Assembly: GCF_900102135.1 (NCBI RefSeq) | Contig: NZ_FMVJ01000006.1 | Location: 310,001 to 374,000, forward strand | From: Microvirga guangxiensis | Lineage (GTDB): Bacteria > Pseudomonadota > Alphaproteobacteria > Rhizobiales > Beijerinckiaceae | DNA length: 64,000 nt | Direction: 5' to 3' | Shown: positions 26,700 to 39,709 of the stretch, piece by piece | Numbering within the stretch: position 1 is the stretch's first letter | Layout: each line of letters starts with the position of its first letter | The notes under the pieces: model-generated | Told to the model about the DNA's origin: nothing | Seen by the model: the letters and a program-made list of their open reading frames with translations, nothing else | Database searches by the model: none | Translations under genes and position numbers: made by a program

Positions 26700-27035
26700 T
26701 TAGAGCCCCGCAAGCGGAAACACTGCAACGACAATCAGCAGAACCACGGACGACACCAGCGTGGTCCAGATCGCCTTTTCCTGCAGCGACGGCGCAGAGG
26801 GAGCCCCGGGCTCGCTGCCGGCCACCACTTCCCCGCTTTCCACCTGACTGCGAATGCCGAAGGGAAGAATTGCGAAAAGCGTGACCCACCAGATCACGAA
26901 ATAGAGGGCGAGGCCTCCGGATACGCGCAGGCCGAAGAGGCTCACCACGAGAGCGATCGCACCGGCTGAAATCACGGCCATTGCGGCAAGGGTCGACCAG
27001 ACCGACGCGGACAGGGCTTTGATGAGTCGTATCAA
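26700..27035 (-). CDS. DUF1467 family inner membrane protein
   Basis: A small membrane protein of unknown function found in alphaproteobacteria. With a TTG start at 27035 it has 111 residues. A hydrophobic helix near the N-terminus is followed by LALYFVIWWVTLFAILPFGI. The family landmark comes next: an acidic GEVVAGSEPGAPSAP linker. A last helix (TTLVSSVVLLIVVAVFPL) closes the protein. The frame is open 37 codons further upstream into mce. GAGGATATTCTG before the TTG and the family N-terminus favour the short form, which overlaps nothing (10-base gap to mce). The steady order rnj-mce-DUF1467-proS suggests co-transcription, not a known function. Confidence 0.8.
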   Translation of the reverse strand: MIRLIKALSASVWSTLAAMAVISAGAIALVVSLFGLRVSGGLALYFVIWWVTLFAILPFGIRSQVESGEVVAGSEPGAPSAPSLQEKAIWTTLVSSVVLLIVVAVFPLAGL

Positions 27036-27045
27036 CAGAATATCC

Positions 27046-27450
27046 TCAGGCTTGTTCGAGTTCGATGAGGGTCCCGTTGAAATCCTTCGGATGCAGGAAA
27101 AGCACTGGTTTTCCGTGGGCTCCGGTCTTTGGCTCACTTGAACCAAGCACTCTGGCCCCGGAATTCACAAGCCGGTCCCGCGCGGCGAGAATATCATCGA
27201 CTTCATAGCAGACATGGTGGATGCCGCCATCGGGGTTCCTCTCCAGGAACTTGGCGATGGGCGAGTCCGCGCCGAGAGGTTCCAGAAGCTCGATCTTGGT
27301 GTTCGGCAATGTGATGAACACAACGGTGACGCCATGCTCTTCGAGCGCTTCCGGCTCGGATACCTGAGCACCGAGTGTGCCGCGATAAAGATTAGAGGCC
27401 GCAGCGATATCGCGAACGGCGATGGCCACGTGGTTCAGACGACCGAGCAT
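27046..27450 (-). CDS. mce: Methylmalonyl-CoA epimerase
   Basis: Mce converts (2S)- to (2R)-methylmalonyl-CoA, part of propionyl-CoA use via methylmalonyl-CoA mutase. The 134-residue protein has the vicinal-oxygen-chelate fold. Metal ligands are His7 in LNHVAIAVRDI, the glutamate in NTKIELLEPL, the histidine in GGIHHVCYEVDDI, and the C-terminal glutamate in GTLIELEQA. SSEPKTGAHGKPVLFLHPKD is a family stretch. The ATG at 27450 has GGAGGAAG before it. The frame continues far upstream inside rnj, but that part is a shadow. It follows rnj by 35 bases, as in many relatives. Confidence 0.94.
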   Translation of the reverse strand: MLGRLNHVAIAVRDIAAASNLYRGTLGAQVSEPEALEEHGVTVVFITLPNTKIELLEPLGADSPIAKFLERNPDGGIHHVCYEVDDILAARDRLVNSGARVLGSSEPKTGAHGKPVLFLHPKDFNGTLIELEQA

Positions 27451-27485
27451 TCCGGACTTCCTCCAAAGACTGGACCTTAGCCGCC

Positions 27486-29180
<1,695 letters not shown>

Positions 29181-29187
29181 GCCAGCT

Positions 29188-29994
29188 CTAAGGCTTGGCT
29201 ATATCGTGCAGTAAATTGGGAAAATAAAGATCGCCCGCGTCGATCTGTTCCGCTGCCGCGGCGGTTTTCAGTTGCAGACGTCCGAATTTATCGAGCCCTT
29301 CGAAGATGCCGCGCTTCTCGCCGGACGGCAGGCGAAGGGTCACTTCCTGTCCGACCCCAGCCGCGCGCTCCAGCCAAAGCCTCCGGATCGGCCCGAACGG
29401 ATCTGCCGCATTCATGCGAGCCGCACTGCGCCAGGCGGAGAAGGTTCGCGCGAAGGAGGCCGACAGGGCCTGGAACATGACCTCGCGGGTCAGCCCTTGC
29501 TTCGCATTCTGCAGGGCCATGGCCGGATAGGGTGTCCCGGTGGGGGCGAAGGCCACGTTCACGCCGATGCCGATGACGATCGCAAGCGGACCATTATTCT
29601 CCAGGCGGTGCCCTTCGAGGAGAAGGCCCGAAACCTTCGCACCATCGAGAAGGAGATCGTTCGGCCATTTGAGAGAGAGACGCGGCGCTCCCAGGCCCGT
29701 CACCGCCTCGACTGCCTCGTGCAACGCAAGGCCTGCGACGAAGCCGAGCTGCGGGGCGTGATGCACCTCGCAAGGGTCGATCAACAGCAGGCTCGCGTAG
29801 AGATTGCCTCCGGGGGAAGACCATTGGCGTCCATGACGCCCCCTGCCCGCGCGCTGCTCTCCGGCAACGATCCAGAGCACGCCGGGATCGCCCGAGCGCG
29901 CGGCCTGGAGTGCATCGTCGTTCGTGGAGTCCGTCGCCTCAAGGGAGATAAGCCGATAGCCGGCCGTCTCGGCTTCAGGCGACAGTTTCACCAT
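29188..29994 (-). CDS. birA: Biotin--[acetyl-CoA-carboxylase] ligase
   Basis: BirA attaches biotin to the AccB carrier protein. The 268 residues contain the catalytic loop GEQRAGRGRHGRQWSSPGGN with the GRGRxGR motif. LSLKWPNDLLLDGAKVSGLL, with the biotin-binding lysine, and IGIGVNVAFAP follow. There is no N-terminal winged helix, so this is a ligase only, without the repressor function of E. coli BirA. The ATG overlaps the nuoN stop by one base (ATGA-type), which shows it is translated from the end of the nuo transcript. Confidence 0.94.
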   Translation of the reverse strand: MVKLSPEAETAGYRLISLEATDSTNDDALQAARSGDPGVLWIVAGEQRAGRGRHGRQWSSPGGNLYASLLLIDPCEVHHAPQLGFVAGLALHEAVEAVTGLGAPRLSLKWPNDLLLDGAKVSGLLLEGHRLENNGPLAIVIGIGVNVAFAPTGTPYPAMALQNAKQGLTREVMFQALSASFARTFSAWRSAARMNAADPFGPIRRLWLERAAGVGQEVTLRLPSGEKRGIFEGLDKFGRLQLKTAAAAEQIDAGDLYFPNLLHDIAKP

Positions 29995-31436
29995 CAGAAG
30001 AGGGAGCGTGCAGCAGCGCCTGCGGCAGCGACCAGCGGAGCCGGGACGATGCCGAAGAGCACCACGAAGATGCTGGACAGTGCCAGAACGAACTTCACGC
30101 CGACGGGCATCGCGTCATAAGCGGCGCCGGGCTCATCGAAGTACATCACCTTCACGATGCGCAGGTAGTAGTAGGCGCCCACGACGCTGGTGACCACGCC
30201 GATGATGGCGAGTGCAACGAGGTTGGCATTGATCGCTGCGTTGAACACCGCGAACTTCGCGAAGAAGCCGGCGAGAGGCGGAATGCCCGCCAGCGAGAAC
30301 ATCATCATGCCCAGGCAGAAGGCGAGCACGGGATGCGTGCGGGCAAGGCCCGACAGGTCCTCGATATTCTCGAACATCACCTTGCCGCGGCGCAGGCCGA
30401 GGATCACGGCGAAAGAACCCAGCGTCATGGCAAGGTAGATCGCCATATAGACGACCACGCCCTGAATGCCCTCGACCGTGCCGGCGGCAAGGCCGATGAG
30501 CGCGTAGCCGACGTTGCCGATGGAGGAATAGGCCATCAGGCGCTTGAGGTTACGCTGGCCGATGGCCGCGAAGGAACCCAGCGCCATGGAGGCGATGGAG
30601 ATGAAGACGATGATCTGCTGCCACTGGCCGAGGATGTTCGGGAAGGCATCGATGAACACGCGGGTCGCCATGGCCATGCCGGCCATCTTGGGAGCGGCGG
30701 CGAAGAAGGCCGTCACAGGGGTCGGCGAGCCCTCGTACACATCCGGCGTCCACATGTGGAACGGAACGGCGGAGATCTTGAAGGCGATACCGGCCGCAAC
30801 GAACACGACACCGACGATGGCGCCCAGACCCACCTGCCCCTGCAGGATGCCGGCAATCGCCGGGAACGAGACGTTGCCGGTAAAGCCGTAGACCAGCGAA
30901 GCGCCATAGAGCAGCATGCCCGAAGAGAGCGAGCCCAGGACGAAATACTTGAGGCCGGCCTCGGTCGAACGGACATTGTCGCGGTCGAAAGCGGCGATCA
31001 CGTAGGACGAGAGGCTGAGCAGTTCGAGGCCGAGATAAAGGGCGATCAGGTCATTCGCCGAGATCACCATCATCATGCCGAGCGTCGAGAGCACGATGAG
31101 GATCGGGTACTCGAAGCGGTAGATACCCTCGCGGCGCATATAGTCCATGGAGAGAATGACGCCGCCTGCCGAGGCAAGGAGGGTCAGCGACTTCATGAAC
31201 TTGGCGAAGCTATCGACCACGAAGGAACCGCCCATGGTCTCCACGCGCTCGGACGGCAGCATGAGAACTGCCACGAAGGCGACAGCCAGAAGCGCGAGAG
31301 CGATGAAGTTCATGCCCTCTCCGGAGCGCTCGCCACGGATTGCGCCGAACAGGACCAGGACGAGAGCGCCCGCTGCCAGGATGATCTCCGGCAGCACGGG
31401 AGCGAAATCGGGAATGGTGAGGACGGGATTCATCAT
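29994..31436 (-). CDS. nuoN: NADH-quinone oxidoreductase subunit N
   Basis: An antiporter-like membrane subunit of complex I and one of three proton-pumping modules. The 480 residues form about 14 membrane helices. The conserved ALYLGLELLSLSSYVIAAFD carries the key glutamate. AFKISAVPFHMWTPDVYEGS holds the lysine of the pumping channel, and NLKRLMAYSSIGNVGYALIG follows. Length equals the usual NuoN. It is the last nuo gene: nuoM is 4 bases upstream, and birA overlaps its stop. Confidence 0.97.
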   Translation of the reverse strand: MMNPVLTIPDFAPVLPEIILAAGALVLVLFGAIRGERSGEGMNFIALALLAVAFVAVLMLPSERVETMGGSFVVDSFAKFMKSLTLLASAGGVILSMDYMRREGIYRFEYPILIVLSTLGMMMVISANDLIALYLGLELLSLSSYVIAAFDRDNVRSTEAGLKYFVLGSLSSGMLLYGASLVYGFTGNVSFPAIAGILQGQVGLGAIVGVVFVAAGIAFKISAVPFHMWTPDVYEGSPTPVTAFFAAAPKMAGMAMATRVFIDAFPNILGQWQQIIVFISIASMALGSFAAIGQRNLKRLMAYSSIGNVGYALIGLAAGTVEGIQGVVVYMAIYLAMTLGSFAVILGLRRGKVMFENIEDLSGLARTHPVLAFCLGMMMFSLAGIPPLAGFFAKFAVFNAAINANLVALAIIGVVTSVVGAYYYLRIVKVMYFDEPGAAYDAMPVGVKFVLALSSIFVVLFGIVPAPLVAAAGAAARSLF

Positions 31437-31440
31437 GACC

Positions 31441-32952
31441 TCAGTGTGCTGCGACAGCAGCCGTTTTCACGGTGGCGAGTGCGGCCTGGACGTTCTGCAG
31501 GAGCGCGTCCGTCGGCACAGCGAAGGCGTCGAGGATCGGGCCGGGCTGCACGCCGTAATAGATGATCAACAGGATGAGCGGTGCGAAAGTGATGATCTCG
31601 CGACGGTTCAGATCCGTGATGCCCTGAAGCGCAGGCTTGTCGAGCTCTCCGTAAACCACGCGGCGGTACAGCCACAGGGCATAAGCGGCCGAGAGGATCA
31701 CGCCCGTCGTGGCGAAGAACGCCACCCAGGTATTGGAGCGGAACGCTCCCATGAGGGTCAGGAACTCGCCGATGAAGCCCGAGGTGCCCGGCAGGGCCAC
31801 GTTGGCCATGGTGAGGATCAGGAAGACCACCGCATACATGGGCATGCGGTTCACGAGGCCGCCATAAGCCTTGATCTCGCGGGTATGCATCCGGTCGTAG
31901 ATTACGCCGACGCAGAGGAAGAGCGCGCCGGAAACCAGGCCGTGAGAGATCATGGTGAACATCGCGCCCTGGATGCCCTGCTCATTCATGCTGAACAGGC
32001 CCATGGTCACGAAGCCCATATGCGCCACTGACGAATAGGCGATGAGCTTCTTGATGTCCTCCTGCATCAGCGCCACCAGCGAGGTGTAGACGATCGCAAT
32101 GACCGAAAGCGCGAACACGAGCGGCGCGAAGTAGAGCGACGCCTCCGGGAACATCGGCAGCGACACTCGGATGAAGCCGTATCCGCCCATCTTCAGGAGC
32201 ACGCCCGCCAGGATCACAGAACCGGCCGTCGGCGCCTCCACGTGCGCATCGGGCAACCAGGTATGGACCGGCCACATGGGCATCTTCACCGCGAACGAGG
32301 CGAAGAAGGCGAGCCACAGCCAAATCTGCAGGTTGTACGGGAACTTGAACGCGAGCAGCGTCGGGATGTCCGTGGTGCCGGCCTGCCAGTACATGGCCAT
32401 GATGGCGAGCAGCATCAGCACCGAGCCGAGCAGCGTATAGAGGAAGAACTTGAAGCTGGCGTAGATGCGCCGCTTGCCGCCCCAGATGCCGATGATGAGG
32501 AACATCGGAATGAGGCCTGCCTCGAAGAACAGGTAAAAGAGCACGAGGTCGAGCGCGCAGAACACGCCGATCATGGTGGTCTCGAGGACGAGGAAAGCGA
32601 CGTAGTACTCCTTCACCCGATGGCCGATGGAATCCCACGACGCCAGGATGCAGAACGGCATCAGGAACGTGGTGAGCAGGATGAGCGGCATGGAGAAGCC
32701 GTCGACACCGAGCTTGAACCTGATGTTCTCGGCAAGCCAGGGATGAACTTCCACCAGCTGGAATGCGGCTGTCGCCGTATCGAAACGGTTCCAGGCCACG
32801 AGCGAAAGCACGAAGGTGGCGAGCGTGGTGGCAAGGGCCGCCCAGCGAGCGTTGGAGCGGGCCGCCTCGCTGTCGCCGCGAAGCGTCAGGATGAAGGCCG
32901 CGCCGACGAGCGGGAGGATGAGAAGGCCCGAGAGGATGCCGAAGCCGAACAT
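31441..32952 (-). CDS. nuoM: NADH-quinone oxidoreductase subunit M
   Basis: The second antiporter-like pump module of complex I, with 503 residues and about 14 helices. Motifs are [20 protein letters not shown] with the conserved glutamate and [20 protein letters not shown] with the channel lysine and histidines. [20 protein letters not shown], typical of the Nqo13/ND4 family, is also present. It begins 2 bases after the nuoL stop. No anomaly was seen. Confidence 0.97.
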   Translation of the reverse strand: MFGFGILSGLLILPLVGAAFILTLRGDSEAARSNARWAALATTLATFVLSLVAWNRFDTATAAFQLVEVHPWLAENIRFKLGVDGFSMPLILLTTFLMPFCILASWDSIGHRVKEYYVAFLVLETTMIGVFCALDLVLFYLFFEAGLIPMFLIIGIWGGKRRIYASFKFFLYTLLGSVLMLLAIMAMYWQAGTTDIPTLLAFKFPYNLQIWLWLAFFASFAVKMPMWPVHTWLPDAHVEAPTAGSVILAGVLLKMGGYGFIRVSLPMFPEASLYFAPLVFALSVIAIVYTSLVALMQEDIKKLIAYSSVAHMGFVTMGLFSMNEQGIQGAMFTMISHGLVSGALFLCVGVIYDRMHTREIKAYGGLVNRMPMYAVVFLILTMANVALPGTSGFIGEFLTLMGAFRSNTWVAFFATTGVILSAAYALWLYRRVVYGELDKPALQGITDLNRREIITFAPLILLIIYYGVQPGPILDAFAVPTDALLQNVQAALATVKTAAVAAH

Positions 32953-32954
32953 TG

Positions 32955-34982
32955 TTAAGCTCCCCTGAAGAGATAGTAGGTCACGAGAGCCGCAACGCCG
33001 ATCAGCATCGCGAAGGCGTAGTGATAGACGTAGCCGGTCTGCATCCGCACGGTGCCACGCGTCACGTCGAGCACGCGAGCCGAGATGCCGTCCGGGCCGA
33101 GCCCGTCGATGATCTTCTGATCGCCCGTGCGCCAGAAGAAGCGGCCGATGGCCATGGCGGGACGCACGAAGATCGCGTCATACAGCTCGTCGAAGTACCA
33201 CTTGTTGAGCAGGAAGCGGTACAGGATCGGGTGATCCGCTGCGAGCCGTGCCGGCTGCTTGGAATCGATGATGTACATGTACACGGCGAGCAGGAAGCCG
33301 AGGATCATCATGACGGTCGGGAGCAGCGGCACCCAGCCCGGGAGATGATGCATCTCTTCCAGGATATTGTTCTCCGGACGGGTGAACAGGGCACCCTTCC
33401 AGAACTCCTGATACCCCTCGCCGATGAAGGCGCCGTGGAAGACGATACCGGCAAGGACTGCGCCGATAGCCAGCACGATGAGCGGCACCAGCATCACCAG
33501 CGGGCTCTCGTGAGGCATATGATGCCCATGGTGGCCGTGCTCGTGATCCGCATGGGTTGCGGGCTCCACGTCATGGCTGTGGTCGTCATGCTCCACGCCT
33601 TCGTGATGGCCATGAGCGTGGTGATCCGCATGGGACCAGCGTGCATTGCCCTCGAAGGTGAGGAAGAACAGGCGCCAGGAGTAGAACGAGGTCATGAAGG
33701 CCGCGACCACGGTCGCCAGGAAGGCAAAGGAACCGGCCGTGCTGTGCGAGGCGTAGGCTGCCTCGATGATCGCGTCCTTGGAGTAGTAGCCTGCCGTGAA
33801 CGGGAAACCGGTGAGCGCGAGGGTGCCGATGGCCATCATCGCCGTGGTGAGCGGGATGTAGCGACGCAGATTGCCCATGTAGCGCATATCCTGCTCATGG
33901 TGCATGGCATGGATGACCGAGCCTGCGCCCAAGAACAGCAGAGCCTTGAAGAAGGCGTGCGTGAAGAGGTGAAACACGCCAGCGCCATAGGCGCCGACGC
34001 CGAGGCCCACGAACATGTAGCCGAGCTGCGAGCAGGTGGAATAGGCGATCACGCGCTTGATGTCGTTCTGAACGAGACCGACGGTCGCCGCGAAGAAGGC
34101 CGTGATGCCGCCGATGACGGTGACGACGGTGAGAGCGGCGGGCGCGTACTCGAAGACAGGCGACAGGCGCGCGACCATGAACACGCCAGCGGTCACCATG
34201 GTGGCGGCGTGGATGAGAGCGGAAACCGGTGTCGGTCCCTCCATCGCGTCCGGCAGCCAGGTGTGCAGCAGGAACTGAGCCGACTTACCCATCGCGCCCA
34301 TGAAGAGCAGCAGGCAGGCGATCGTCAGGGCATGCCATTCGATCCCAAGGAACATGAACTTGGCATCGGCGAATTCCGCGACGCGCGGGAAGATGGAGTC
34401 GAAGGTGACGCCATTGAACAGCACGAAGATCGTGAAGATGCCGAGCAGGAAGCCGAAATCGCCGACGCGGTTGACGATGAAGGCCTTCATGGCCGCGGCG
34501 TTGGCGGAGTCCTTCTTGTACCAGAAGCCGATGAGAAGGTAGCTCGCGAGACCCACGCCTTCCCAGCCGAAGAACATCTGGACTAGGTTGTCCGCCGTCA
34601 CCAGCATGAGCATGGCGAAGGTGAAGAGCGACAGATAGGCGAAGAAGCGCGGACGGTGCGGATCCTCGTGCATGTAGCCGATGGAATAGAGGTGCACGAG
34701 CGCCGACACGGTGTTGACCACCACCAGCATCATGGCGGTGAGCGTATCGATGCGAAACGCCCAATCGACCTGAAGGTCGCCTACGGACATCCACTGGGCG
34801 ACCTGGACCCGGGTCGCACCATCGCCGAAGCCGACGCTGATGAAGGACACCCAGGAGAGAACTGCCGCGATGAAAAGCAGCGCGGTCGTGATGATCTCGC
34901 TGGGCCTCGGACCGAGAACCCGGCCGAAAATACCTGCGATGAGGAAGCCGACGAGCGGCAGGAAAACGATTGCGTGGTACAT
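32955..34982 (-). CDS. nuoL: NADH-quinone oxidoreductase subunit L
   Basis: The largest pump module of complex I, 675 residues, with the long C-terminal lateral helix that spans the membrane arm. Motifs include [40 protein letters not shown], and [20 protein letters not shown]. Residues about 447-490, in a loop between membrane helices, are extremely rich in histidine: 17 His in about 42 residues, for instance [16 protein letters not shown]. This insertion is absent from E. coli NuoL, and I recall similar stretches in other Hyphomicrobiales. It may bind metal or be simply tolerated. The gap to nuoK is 23 bases. Confidence 0.97.
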   Translation of the reverse strand: MYHAIVFLPLVGFLIAGIFGRVLGPRPSEIITTALLFIAAVLSWVSFISVGFGDGATRVQVAQWMSVGDLQVDWAFRIDTLTAMMLVVVNTVSALVHLYSIGYMHEDPHRPRFFAYLSLFTFAMLMLVTADNLVQMFFGWEGVGLASYLLIGFWYKKDSANAAAMKAFIVNRVGDFGFLLGIFTIFVLFNGVTFDSIFPRVAEFADAKFMFLGIEWHALTIACLLLFMGAMGKSAQFLLHTWLPDAMEGPTPVSALIHAATMVTAGVFMVARLSPVFEYAPAALTVVTVIGGITAFFAATVGLVQNDIKRVIAYSTCSQLGYMFVGLGVGAYGAGVFHLFTHAFFKALLFLGAGSVIHAMHHEQDMRYMGNLRRYIPLTTAMMAIGTLALTGFPFTAGYYSKDAIIEAAYASHSTAGSFAFLATVVAAFMTSFYSWRLFFLTFEGNARWSHADHHAHGHHEGVEHDDHSHDVEPATHADHEHGHHGHHMPHESPLVMLVPLIVLAIGAVLAGIVFHGAFIGEGYQEFWKGALFTRPENNILEEMHHLPGWVPLLPTVMMILGFLLAVYMYIIDSKQPARLAADHPILYRFLLNKWYFDELYDAIFVRPAMAIGRFFWRTGDQKIIDGLGPDGISARVLDVTRGTVRMQTGYVYHYAFAMLIGVAALVTYYLFRGA

Positions 34983-35005
34983 TGCGTTTACTCAGCCCTG
35001 TGGGC

Positions 35006-35314
35006 TTAGCCTCTCATCATGTTCACGTCTTCAACCGCGATGGAGCCGCGGTTGCGGAAGAAGACCACCAGAATGGCAAGGCCGATGGCGGCCTCTGCCG
35101 CCGCGACCGTGAGGATCAGGAGGGCAAAAACCTGGCCGACGATGTCGCCGAGATGGGTCGAGAAGGCCACCATGTTGATGTTCACTGAGAGCAGGATCAG
35201 CTCGATGGACATCAGGATGACGATGACGTTCTTCCGGTTGATGAAGATGCCGAACACGCCGAGCGTGAAGAGCACGGCGGCGACGGTGAGATAATGGCCC
35301 AGTCCGATAACCAT
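35006..35314 (-). CDS. nuoK: NADH-quinone oxidoreductase subunit K
   Basis: A small membrane subunit of complex I (ND4L), 102 residues with three helices. [20 protein letters not shown] carries the conserved glutamate of helix 2, and [20 protein letters not shown] carries that of helix 3. Both glutamates are required for coupling in homologues. It lies between nuoJ (11-base gap) and nuoL. Confidence 0.97.
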   Translation of the reverse strand: MVIGLGHYLTVAAVLFTLGVFGIFINRKNVIVILMSIELILLSVNINMVAFSTHLGDIVGQVFALLILTVAAAEAAIGLAILVVFFRNRGSIAVEDVNMMRG

Positions 35315-35325
35315 CGCGTGTCTCC

Positions 35326-35940
35326 TTAAATGCCCTGGCGGGAGGGAACCTTCCGCAGCTCGACGGCGGTTTCCTGGGTGCGGGCGTTCTGCATCGAGAT
35401 GTCCTGGCGGCGAACGCCCACGCGCTCACGCAGGGTCAGCACGATGGCGCCGATCATGGCCACCAGCAGGATGAGGCCCGCTGCCTGGAAGAAGTAGAAA
35501 TAGCGGGTGTAGAGCACATGGCCGAGGGCCTCGGTGTTGGTCATCACGTCGGCGGCCGGGATCGGGACCGCAGGCGTGCGGACGAGGCCCGGATCGACCA
35601 CATAGGCGCTCACGACGAAGATGAGCTCAATGAGCAGGACGATGCCGATCAGGCCGCCCACCGGCAGGTACTGCAGGAAGCCCTGGCGGAGCGCCGCGAA
35701 ATCCACGTCGAGCATCATGACGACGAAGAGGAAGAGCACCGCGACCGCGCCCACATAGACGATGATGAGGATCATCGCCAGGAACTCGGCTCCCATCATC
35801 AGGAACAGGCCCGCCGCATTGACGAAGGCCAGGATGAGGAAGAGCACCGACTGCACAGGATTGCGCGAGGCGATGACCATGAAGCCCGAGGCAATCGTGA
35901 TTGTCGCGAACAGATAAAAGAAGGCGGCGGTAACCGTCAT
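35326..35940 (-). CDS. nuoJ: NADH-quinone oxidoreductase subunit J
   Basis: A membrane subunit of complex I (ND6), 204 residues with five helices. [20 protein letters not shown] and [20 protein letters not shown], followed by VMMLDV, are the family core. That second stretch carries the pi-bulge helix important for conformational coupling. The start is ATG at 35940 (MTVTAAFF). An in-frame TTG four codons upstream is less likely. The 141 bases to nuoI hold GC hairpins (near 36028-36047 and 36057-36074) but no gene. Confidence 0.96.
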   Translation of the reverse strand: MTVTAAFFYLFATITIASGFMVIASRNPVQSVLFLILAFVNAAGLFLMMGAEFLAMILIIVYVGAVAVLFLFVVMMLDVDFAALRQGFLQYLPVGGLIGIVLLIELIFVVSAYVVDPGLVRTPAVPIPAADVMTNTEALGHVLYTRYFYFFQAAGLILLVAMIGAIVLTLRERVGVRRQDISMQNARTQETAVELRKVPSRQGI

Positions 35941-36081
35941 GCTCAAACACAAGCCGCCCCGAGAGCGGCCCCTTCCGACGTGGCCCCGGCGAATCCGGTG
36001 ACCTGTCTATAAATTCCGAACCCGACGGGAACAACCCGCCGGACATGCTTGCCCCCTGCCCTTGCCGGGCAGGAAGCGGTT

Positions 36082-36570
36082 TTACCGGTAAGGCGCGGTC
36101 TTCGCGATGTTCCTCGCGATTTCACGCTCCCAGCGCTCCCCGTTCTCGAGAAGCTTGGCCTTGTCGTAATAAAGCTCTTCGCGGGTCTCTACCGAGAACT
36201 CGAAGTTCGGCCCTTCCACAATGGCGTCCACCGGGCAGGCTTCCTGGCACATGCCGCAATAAATGCACTTCACCATGTCGATGTCGTAACGCGTCGTGCG
36301 ACGGGTGCCGTCGTTGCGGCGCGGGCCAGCCTCGATGGTGATGGCCTGAGCCGGGCAGATGGCCTCGCAGAGCTTGCAGGCGATGCAGCGCTCTTCCCCA
36401 TTGGGGTAGCGGCGAAGCGCATGCTCACCTCGGAAACGGGGCCCACGATGCCCCATTTCGAACGGGTAGTTGAGCGTGGCCTTCGGCTTGAAGAAGTACT
36501 TCGTGGTCAGGATGAACCCGGCCACGAATTCCTTCAGGAGAAGGGCGTTGAAGAATTGAGCGATCTTCAT
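36082..36570 (-). CDS. nuoI: NADH-quinone oxidoreductase subunit I
   Basis: The peripheral subunit carrying clusters N6a and N6b. The 162 residues contain two 4Fe-4S motifs, [14 protein letters not shown] and [14 protein letters not shown]. The amphipathic N-terminal helices ([20 protein letters not shown]) lie on the membrane. [20 protein letters not shown] is typical of the alphaproteobacterial and mitochondrial TYKY type. It starts 10 bases after the nuoH stop. Confidence 0.97.
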   Translation of the reverse strand: MKIAQFFNALLLKEFVAGFILTTKYFFKPKATLNYPFEMGHRGPRFRGEHALRRYPNGEERCIACKLCEAICPAQAITIEAGPRRNDGTRRTTRYDIDMVKCIYCGMCQEACPVDAIVEGPNFEFSVETREELYYDKAKLLENGERWEREIARNIAKTAPYR

Positions 36571-36580
36571 GTCGATCTCC

Positions 36581-37606
36581 TTAGCGGACGCCCGGCGCGT
36601 TGCCGGTCACCATCAGGACGCCTGCCACGATGACCACCATGGCCAGCGACAGCGGAAGAAAGACCTTCCAGCCGAGGCGCATGAGCTGATCGTAGCGGTA
36701 ACGCGGCACCAGGGCTTTCACCATGGCGATGAGGATAAAGAGGAAGCTCGCCTTCAGCACGAACCAGATCACGCCAGGCACCCAGGTAAAGGGCGCGAAC
36801 GGAATCGGGGACAGCCAGCCGCCGAGGAACAGGATCGTGCCGAGCGCGCACATGGTCATGATGGCCACGTATTCGCCGAGCATGAACAGCAGGTACGGAG
36901 TGGAGGAATATTCCACCATGTAACCGGCAACCAGCTCCGACTCCGCTTCCGGCAGATCGAAGGGCGGGCGGTTCGTCTCGGCCATGGCCGAGATGAAGAA
37001 CACCACGAACATCGGGAACAGCGGCAGCCAGTACCAGCCGAGGATGCCGAGGCTCGTGTTCTGCGACTCGACGATCCCAGACAGGTTCAGGGTGCCCGCG
37101 CACATGAGCACCGTCACGATGACGAAGCCGATGGAGACCTCGTAGGACACCATCTGCGCCGCCGAGCGGAGCGCGCCGAGGAACGGATACTTCGAGTTCG
37201 AGGCCCAGCCGCCCATGATGACGCCGTAAACGCCGAGCGACGAGATCGCGAAGATGTACAGAATGCCCACGTTGATGTCGGCAATCGCCCAGCCTGCGTT
37301 CAGCGGAATGACCGCCCAGGCAGCAAGCGAGAGGGTGCACATCACCAGCGGCGCCAGAAGGAACATGCCCTTGTTGGCGGGAGCCGGAATGACCGGCTCT
37401 TTCAGCACGAACTTGAGAAGGTCCGCGAAGGATTGCAGCAGTCCCCAGGGGCCGACCACGTTCGGGCCGCGACGCAGCTGAACCGCGGCCCACACCTTGC
37501 GGTCGGCATAGAGCGCATAGGCAATGAAGATGAGAAGCGCGACGAGCAGGAGCAGGCTCTTGCCCAGCATGATCGCGACTGCGAGGAGAATATCTCCAAA
37601 TTCCAT
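36581..37606 (-). CDS. nuoH: NADH-quinone oxidoreductase subunit H
   Basis: The membrane subunit at the quinone site (ND1), 341 residues with eight helices. [20 protein letters not shown] and [20 protein letters not shown] belong to the E-channel region. [20 protein letters not shown] is the conserved cytoplasmic loop near the quinone cavity. I chose the ATG at 37606 ([10 protein letters not shown]), which has AGGAG upstream. The frame is open 21 codons further, into nuoG. It is followed by nuoI after 10 bases. Confidence 0.97.
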   Translation of the reverse strand: MEFGDILLAVAIMLGKSLLLLVALLIFIAYALYADRKVWAAVQLRRGPNVVGPWGLLQSFADLLKFVLKEPVIPAPANKGMFLLAPLVMCTLSLAAWAVIPLNAGWAIADINVGILYIFAISSLGVYGVIMGGWASNSKYPFLGALRSAAQMVSYEVSIGFVIVTVLMCAGTLNLSGIVESQNTSLGILGWYWLPLFPMFVVFFISAMAETNRPPFDLPEAESELVAGYMVEYSSTPYLLFMLGEYVAIMTMCALGTILFLGGWLSPIPFAPFTWVPGVIWFVLKASFLFILIAMVKALVPRYRYDQLMRLGWKVFLPLSLAMVVIVAGVLMVTGNAPGVR

Positions 37607-37623
37607 GGTTCTTTTCTCCTCTC

Positions 37624-39702
37624 TTACTCGGCCGCTTCGAGCTTCAGCTGACGGGCGAGCGCCGAGCACTCGGCCATGACGCCGGAGGCGCGGGCGATCG
37701 GGTTCGTCAGGTAGAAGTCCTTGACCGGGCTCGTGAACGCTTCGCGGCCCGGGGCACCGCCGAGTCCGGCAAGCGCCTGAATGGCGGAAGCCGTATCGGC
37801 CGGCTGCACTCTATCGATGGCAGCGAAATGCGGGTGAGCCGCATAGAGCTTGGCGCGAAGAGCGTTGAGCGAGTCGAACGGCAGGCGATGGCCGAGAACG
37901 TCCGACAGGGCGCGCAGGATCGCCCAATCCTCACGGGCTTCGCCAGGAGCGAAGGCCGCACGGTTGGCAAGCTGCACCCGACCTTCCGTATTCACGTAGG
38001 TGCCGGACTTTTCGGTGTAGGTGGCAGCCGGAAGGATCACGTCTGCGCGGTGAGCGCCACGGTCGCCGTGCGTACCCTGATAGATCACGAACGCGCCGGG
38101 AGCGATGTCGATCTCATCGGCACCGAGGTTGAAGAGAACCTCGACACCACCTTGTGCCATCTGCTGAGTGGTCAGGCCGCCCTCACCCGGCACAAGGCCG
38201 AGATCGAGGGCGCCCACACGCGAGGCAGCCGTGTGAAGAACCGAGAAGCCGTTCCAGCCATTCTTCACCGCGCCCACATCGCGAGCGAGCGAAGCCACGG
38301 CGGAGAGGATCGCGAGGCCGTCCGGACGGACAAGAGCACCCTGCCCCACGATGATCAGCGGACGCTCGGCAGCGCGCAGCTTCTCGATGAAGCTGTGACG
38401 GCCGCCAGCCAGCTCGGCGAGAGTCTCCGGACCGGAGCCGAGATACTCGTAGGGATAGGTCAGGTCGGCATTCTCGCCGATGAGGGCGATCGGCGGAGGA
38501 GCTGCGCGCCAACGCTTGCGGATGCGCACATTGACGAGCGAAGCCTCAAGGCGCGGGTTGGAGCCCACGATCAGTATCGCATCCGCATCCTCGATACCGG
38601 CGATGGTGGTGTTGAAGAGATAGGAGCCGCGTCCGTGAGTGGGCGACAGCACAGTGCCGTCCTGACGGGCATCGATGTTCCTGACGCCGAGGCTCTGCAT
38701 GAGGAGCTTCAGGGCGAACATCTCTTCGACGGCGGCGAGATCGCCGACGATGGCGCCGATCTTCTTTGCATCCGTGCCTTTCACCTTCGCGGCGATGGTA
38801 GCGAACGCCTCCTGCCAGGAAGCGGGACGCAGGCGGCCATTCTCCCGCACGAACGGACGGTCGAGGCGCTGTAGGCGCAGGCCGTCAACGATCTGGCGGG
38901 TCTTGTCCGTAATCCACTCCTCGTTCACCGCCTCGTTCACACGCGGCAGGATGCGCATGACCTCACGGCCACGGGAATCGACGCGGATCGAAGAGCCGAC
39001 CGCATCCATCACGTCGACGGAGTCGGTCTTGGTGAGCTCCCACGGACGGAAATGGAACGACTCGGGCTTGTGGGTGAGCGCGCCGACGGGGCAGAGATCC
39101 GCGATGTTGGCCTGCAACTCGGAGCCGAGAGCCTTCTCGAGATAGCTCGTGATCTCCATGTCCTCGCCGCGCCACAGGGCGCCCATGTCCGGCACGCCTG
39201 CCACCTCGGCGGTGAAGCGCACGCAGCGGGTGCAGTGGATGCAGCGGTTCATGGAAGTGCGAACCAACGGGCCGAGGTACTTGTCGGTCACCGCGCGCTT
39301 GTTCTCATGGAAACGGCTGGTGTCGACGCCATAGGCCATGGCCTGATCCTGCAGGTCGCACTGGCCGCCCTGGTCGCAGATCGGGCAATCGAGCGGGTGG
39401 TTGATGAGCAGGAACTCCATCACACCTTCGCGCGCCTTCTTCACCGTCGGCGATTTGGTGGAGATTTCCGGCGGCTCGCCATTCGGGCCGGGGCGGCAAT
39501 CGCGTACGCCCCAGGCGCAGGACGCCACCGGCTTCGGCGCACCCTTCACCTCGACGAGGCACATGCGGCAATTGCCGGCGATCGAGAGCCGCTCATGGTA
39601 GCAAAAGCGCGGAACTTCCGCGCCCGCGGCCTCGGCGGCCTGGAGCAGCGTGTATTCGGCGGGGACGTCGACTTCGACGCCATCAACGATGATTTTAGCC
39701 AT
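37624..39702 (-). CDS. nuoG: NADH-quinone oxidoreductase subunit G
   Basis: The large iron-sulfur subunit of the hydrophilic arm, 692 residues. The N-terminal 2Fe-2S ferredoxin domain has [15 protein letters not shown] and the downstream Cys in VASCAWG. The His-ligated cluster N5 is in [15 protein letters not shown], and the next 4Fe-4S motif is [10 protein letters not shown], with the last Cys in DLCPVGAL. The molybdopterin-like domain that follows lacks a cofactor in this family. The extra N7 cluster cysteines of E. coli are not seen. ATG at 39702 ([11 protein letters not shown]) was preferred over one 7 codons upstream that overlaps nuoF. Confidence 0.97.
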   Translation of the reverse strand: MAKIIVDGVEVDVPAEYTLLQAAEAAGAEVPRFCYHERLSIAGNCRMCLVEVKGAPKPVASCAWGVRDCRPGPNGEPPEISTKSPTVKKAREGVMEFLLINHPLDCPICDQGGQCDLQDQAMAYGVDTSRFHENKRAVTDKYLGPLVRTSMNRCIHCTRCVRFTAEVAGVPDMGALWRGEDMEITSYLEKALGSELQANIADLCPVGALTHKPESFHFRPWELTKTDSVDVMDAVGSSIRVDSRGREVMRILPRVNEAVNEEWITDKTRQIVDGLRLQRLDRPFVRENGRLRPASWQEAFATIAAKVKGTDAKKIGAIVGDLAAVEEMFALKLLMQSLGVRNIDARQDGTVLSPTHGRGSYLFNTTIAGIEDADAILIVGSNPRLEASLVNVRIRKRWRAAPPPIALIGENADLTYPYEYLGSGPETLAELAGGRHSFIEKLRAAERPLIIVGQGALVRPDGLAILSAVASLARDVGAVKNGWNGFSVLHTAASRVGALDLGLVPGEGGLTTQQMAQGGVEVLFNLGADEIDIAPGAFVIYQGTHGDRGAHRADVILPAATYTEKSGTYVNTEGRVQLANRAAFAPGEAREDWAILRALSDVLGHRLPFDSLNALRAKLYAAHPHFAAIDRVQPADTASAIQALAGLGGAPGREAFTSPVKDFYLTNPIARASGVMAECSALARQLKLEAAE

Positions 39703-39709
39703 CTCTATC

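Noticed and set aside
32952-34586. 544-codon open frame on the plus strand opposite nuoL
   Set aside because: It lies antisense to a complete, well-conserved gene, has low-complexity His/Asp/Glu/Arg content and no family motifs. It is a shadow caused by high-GC codon use.
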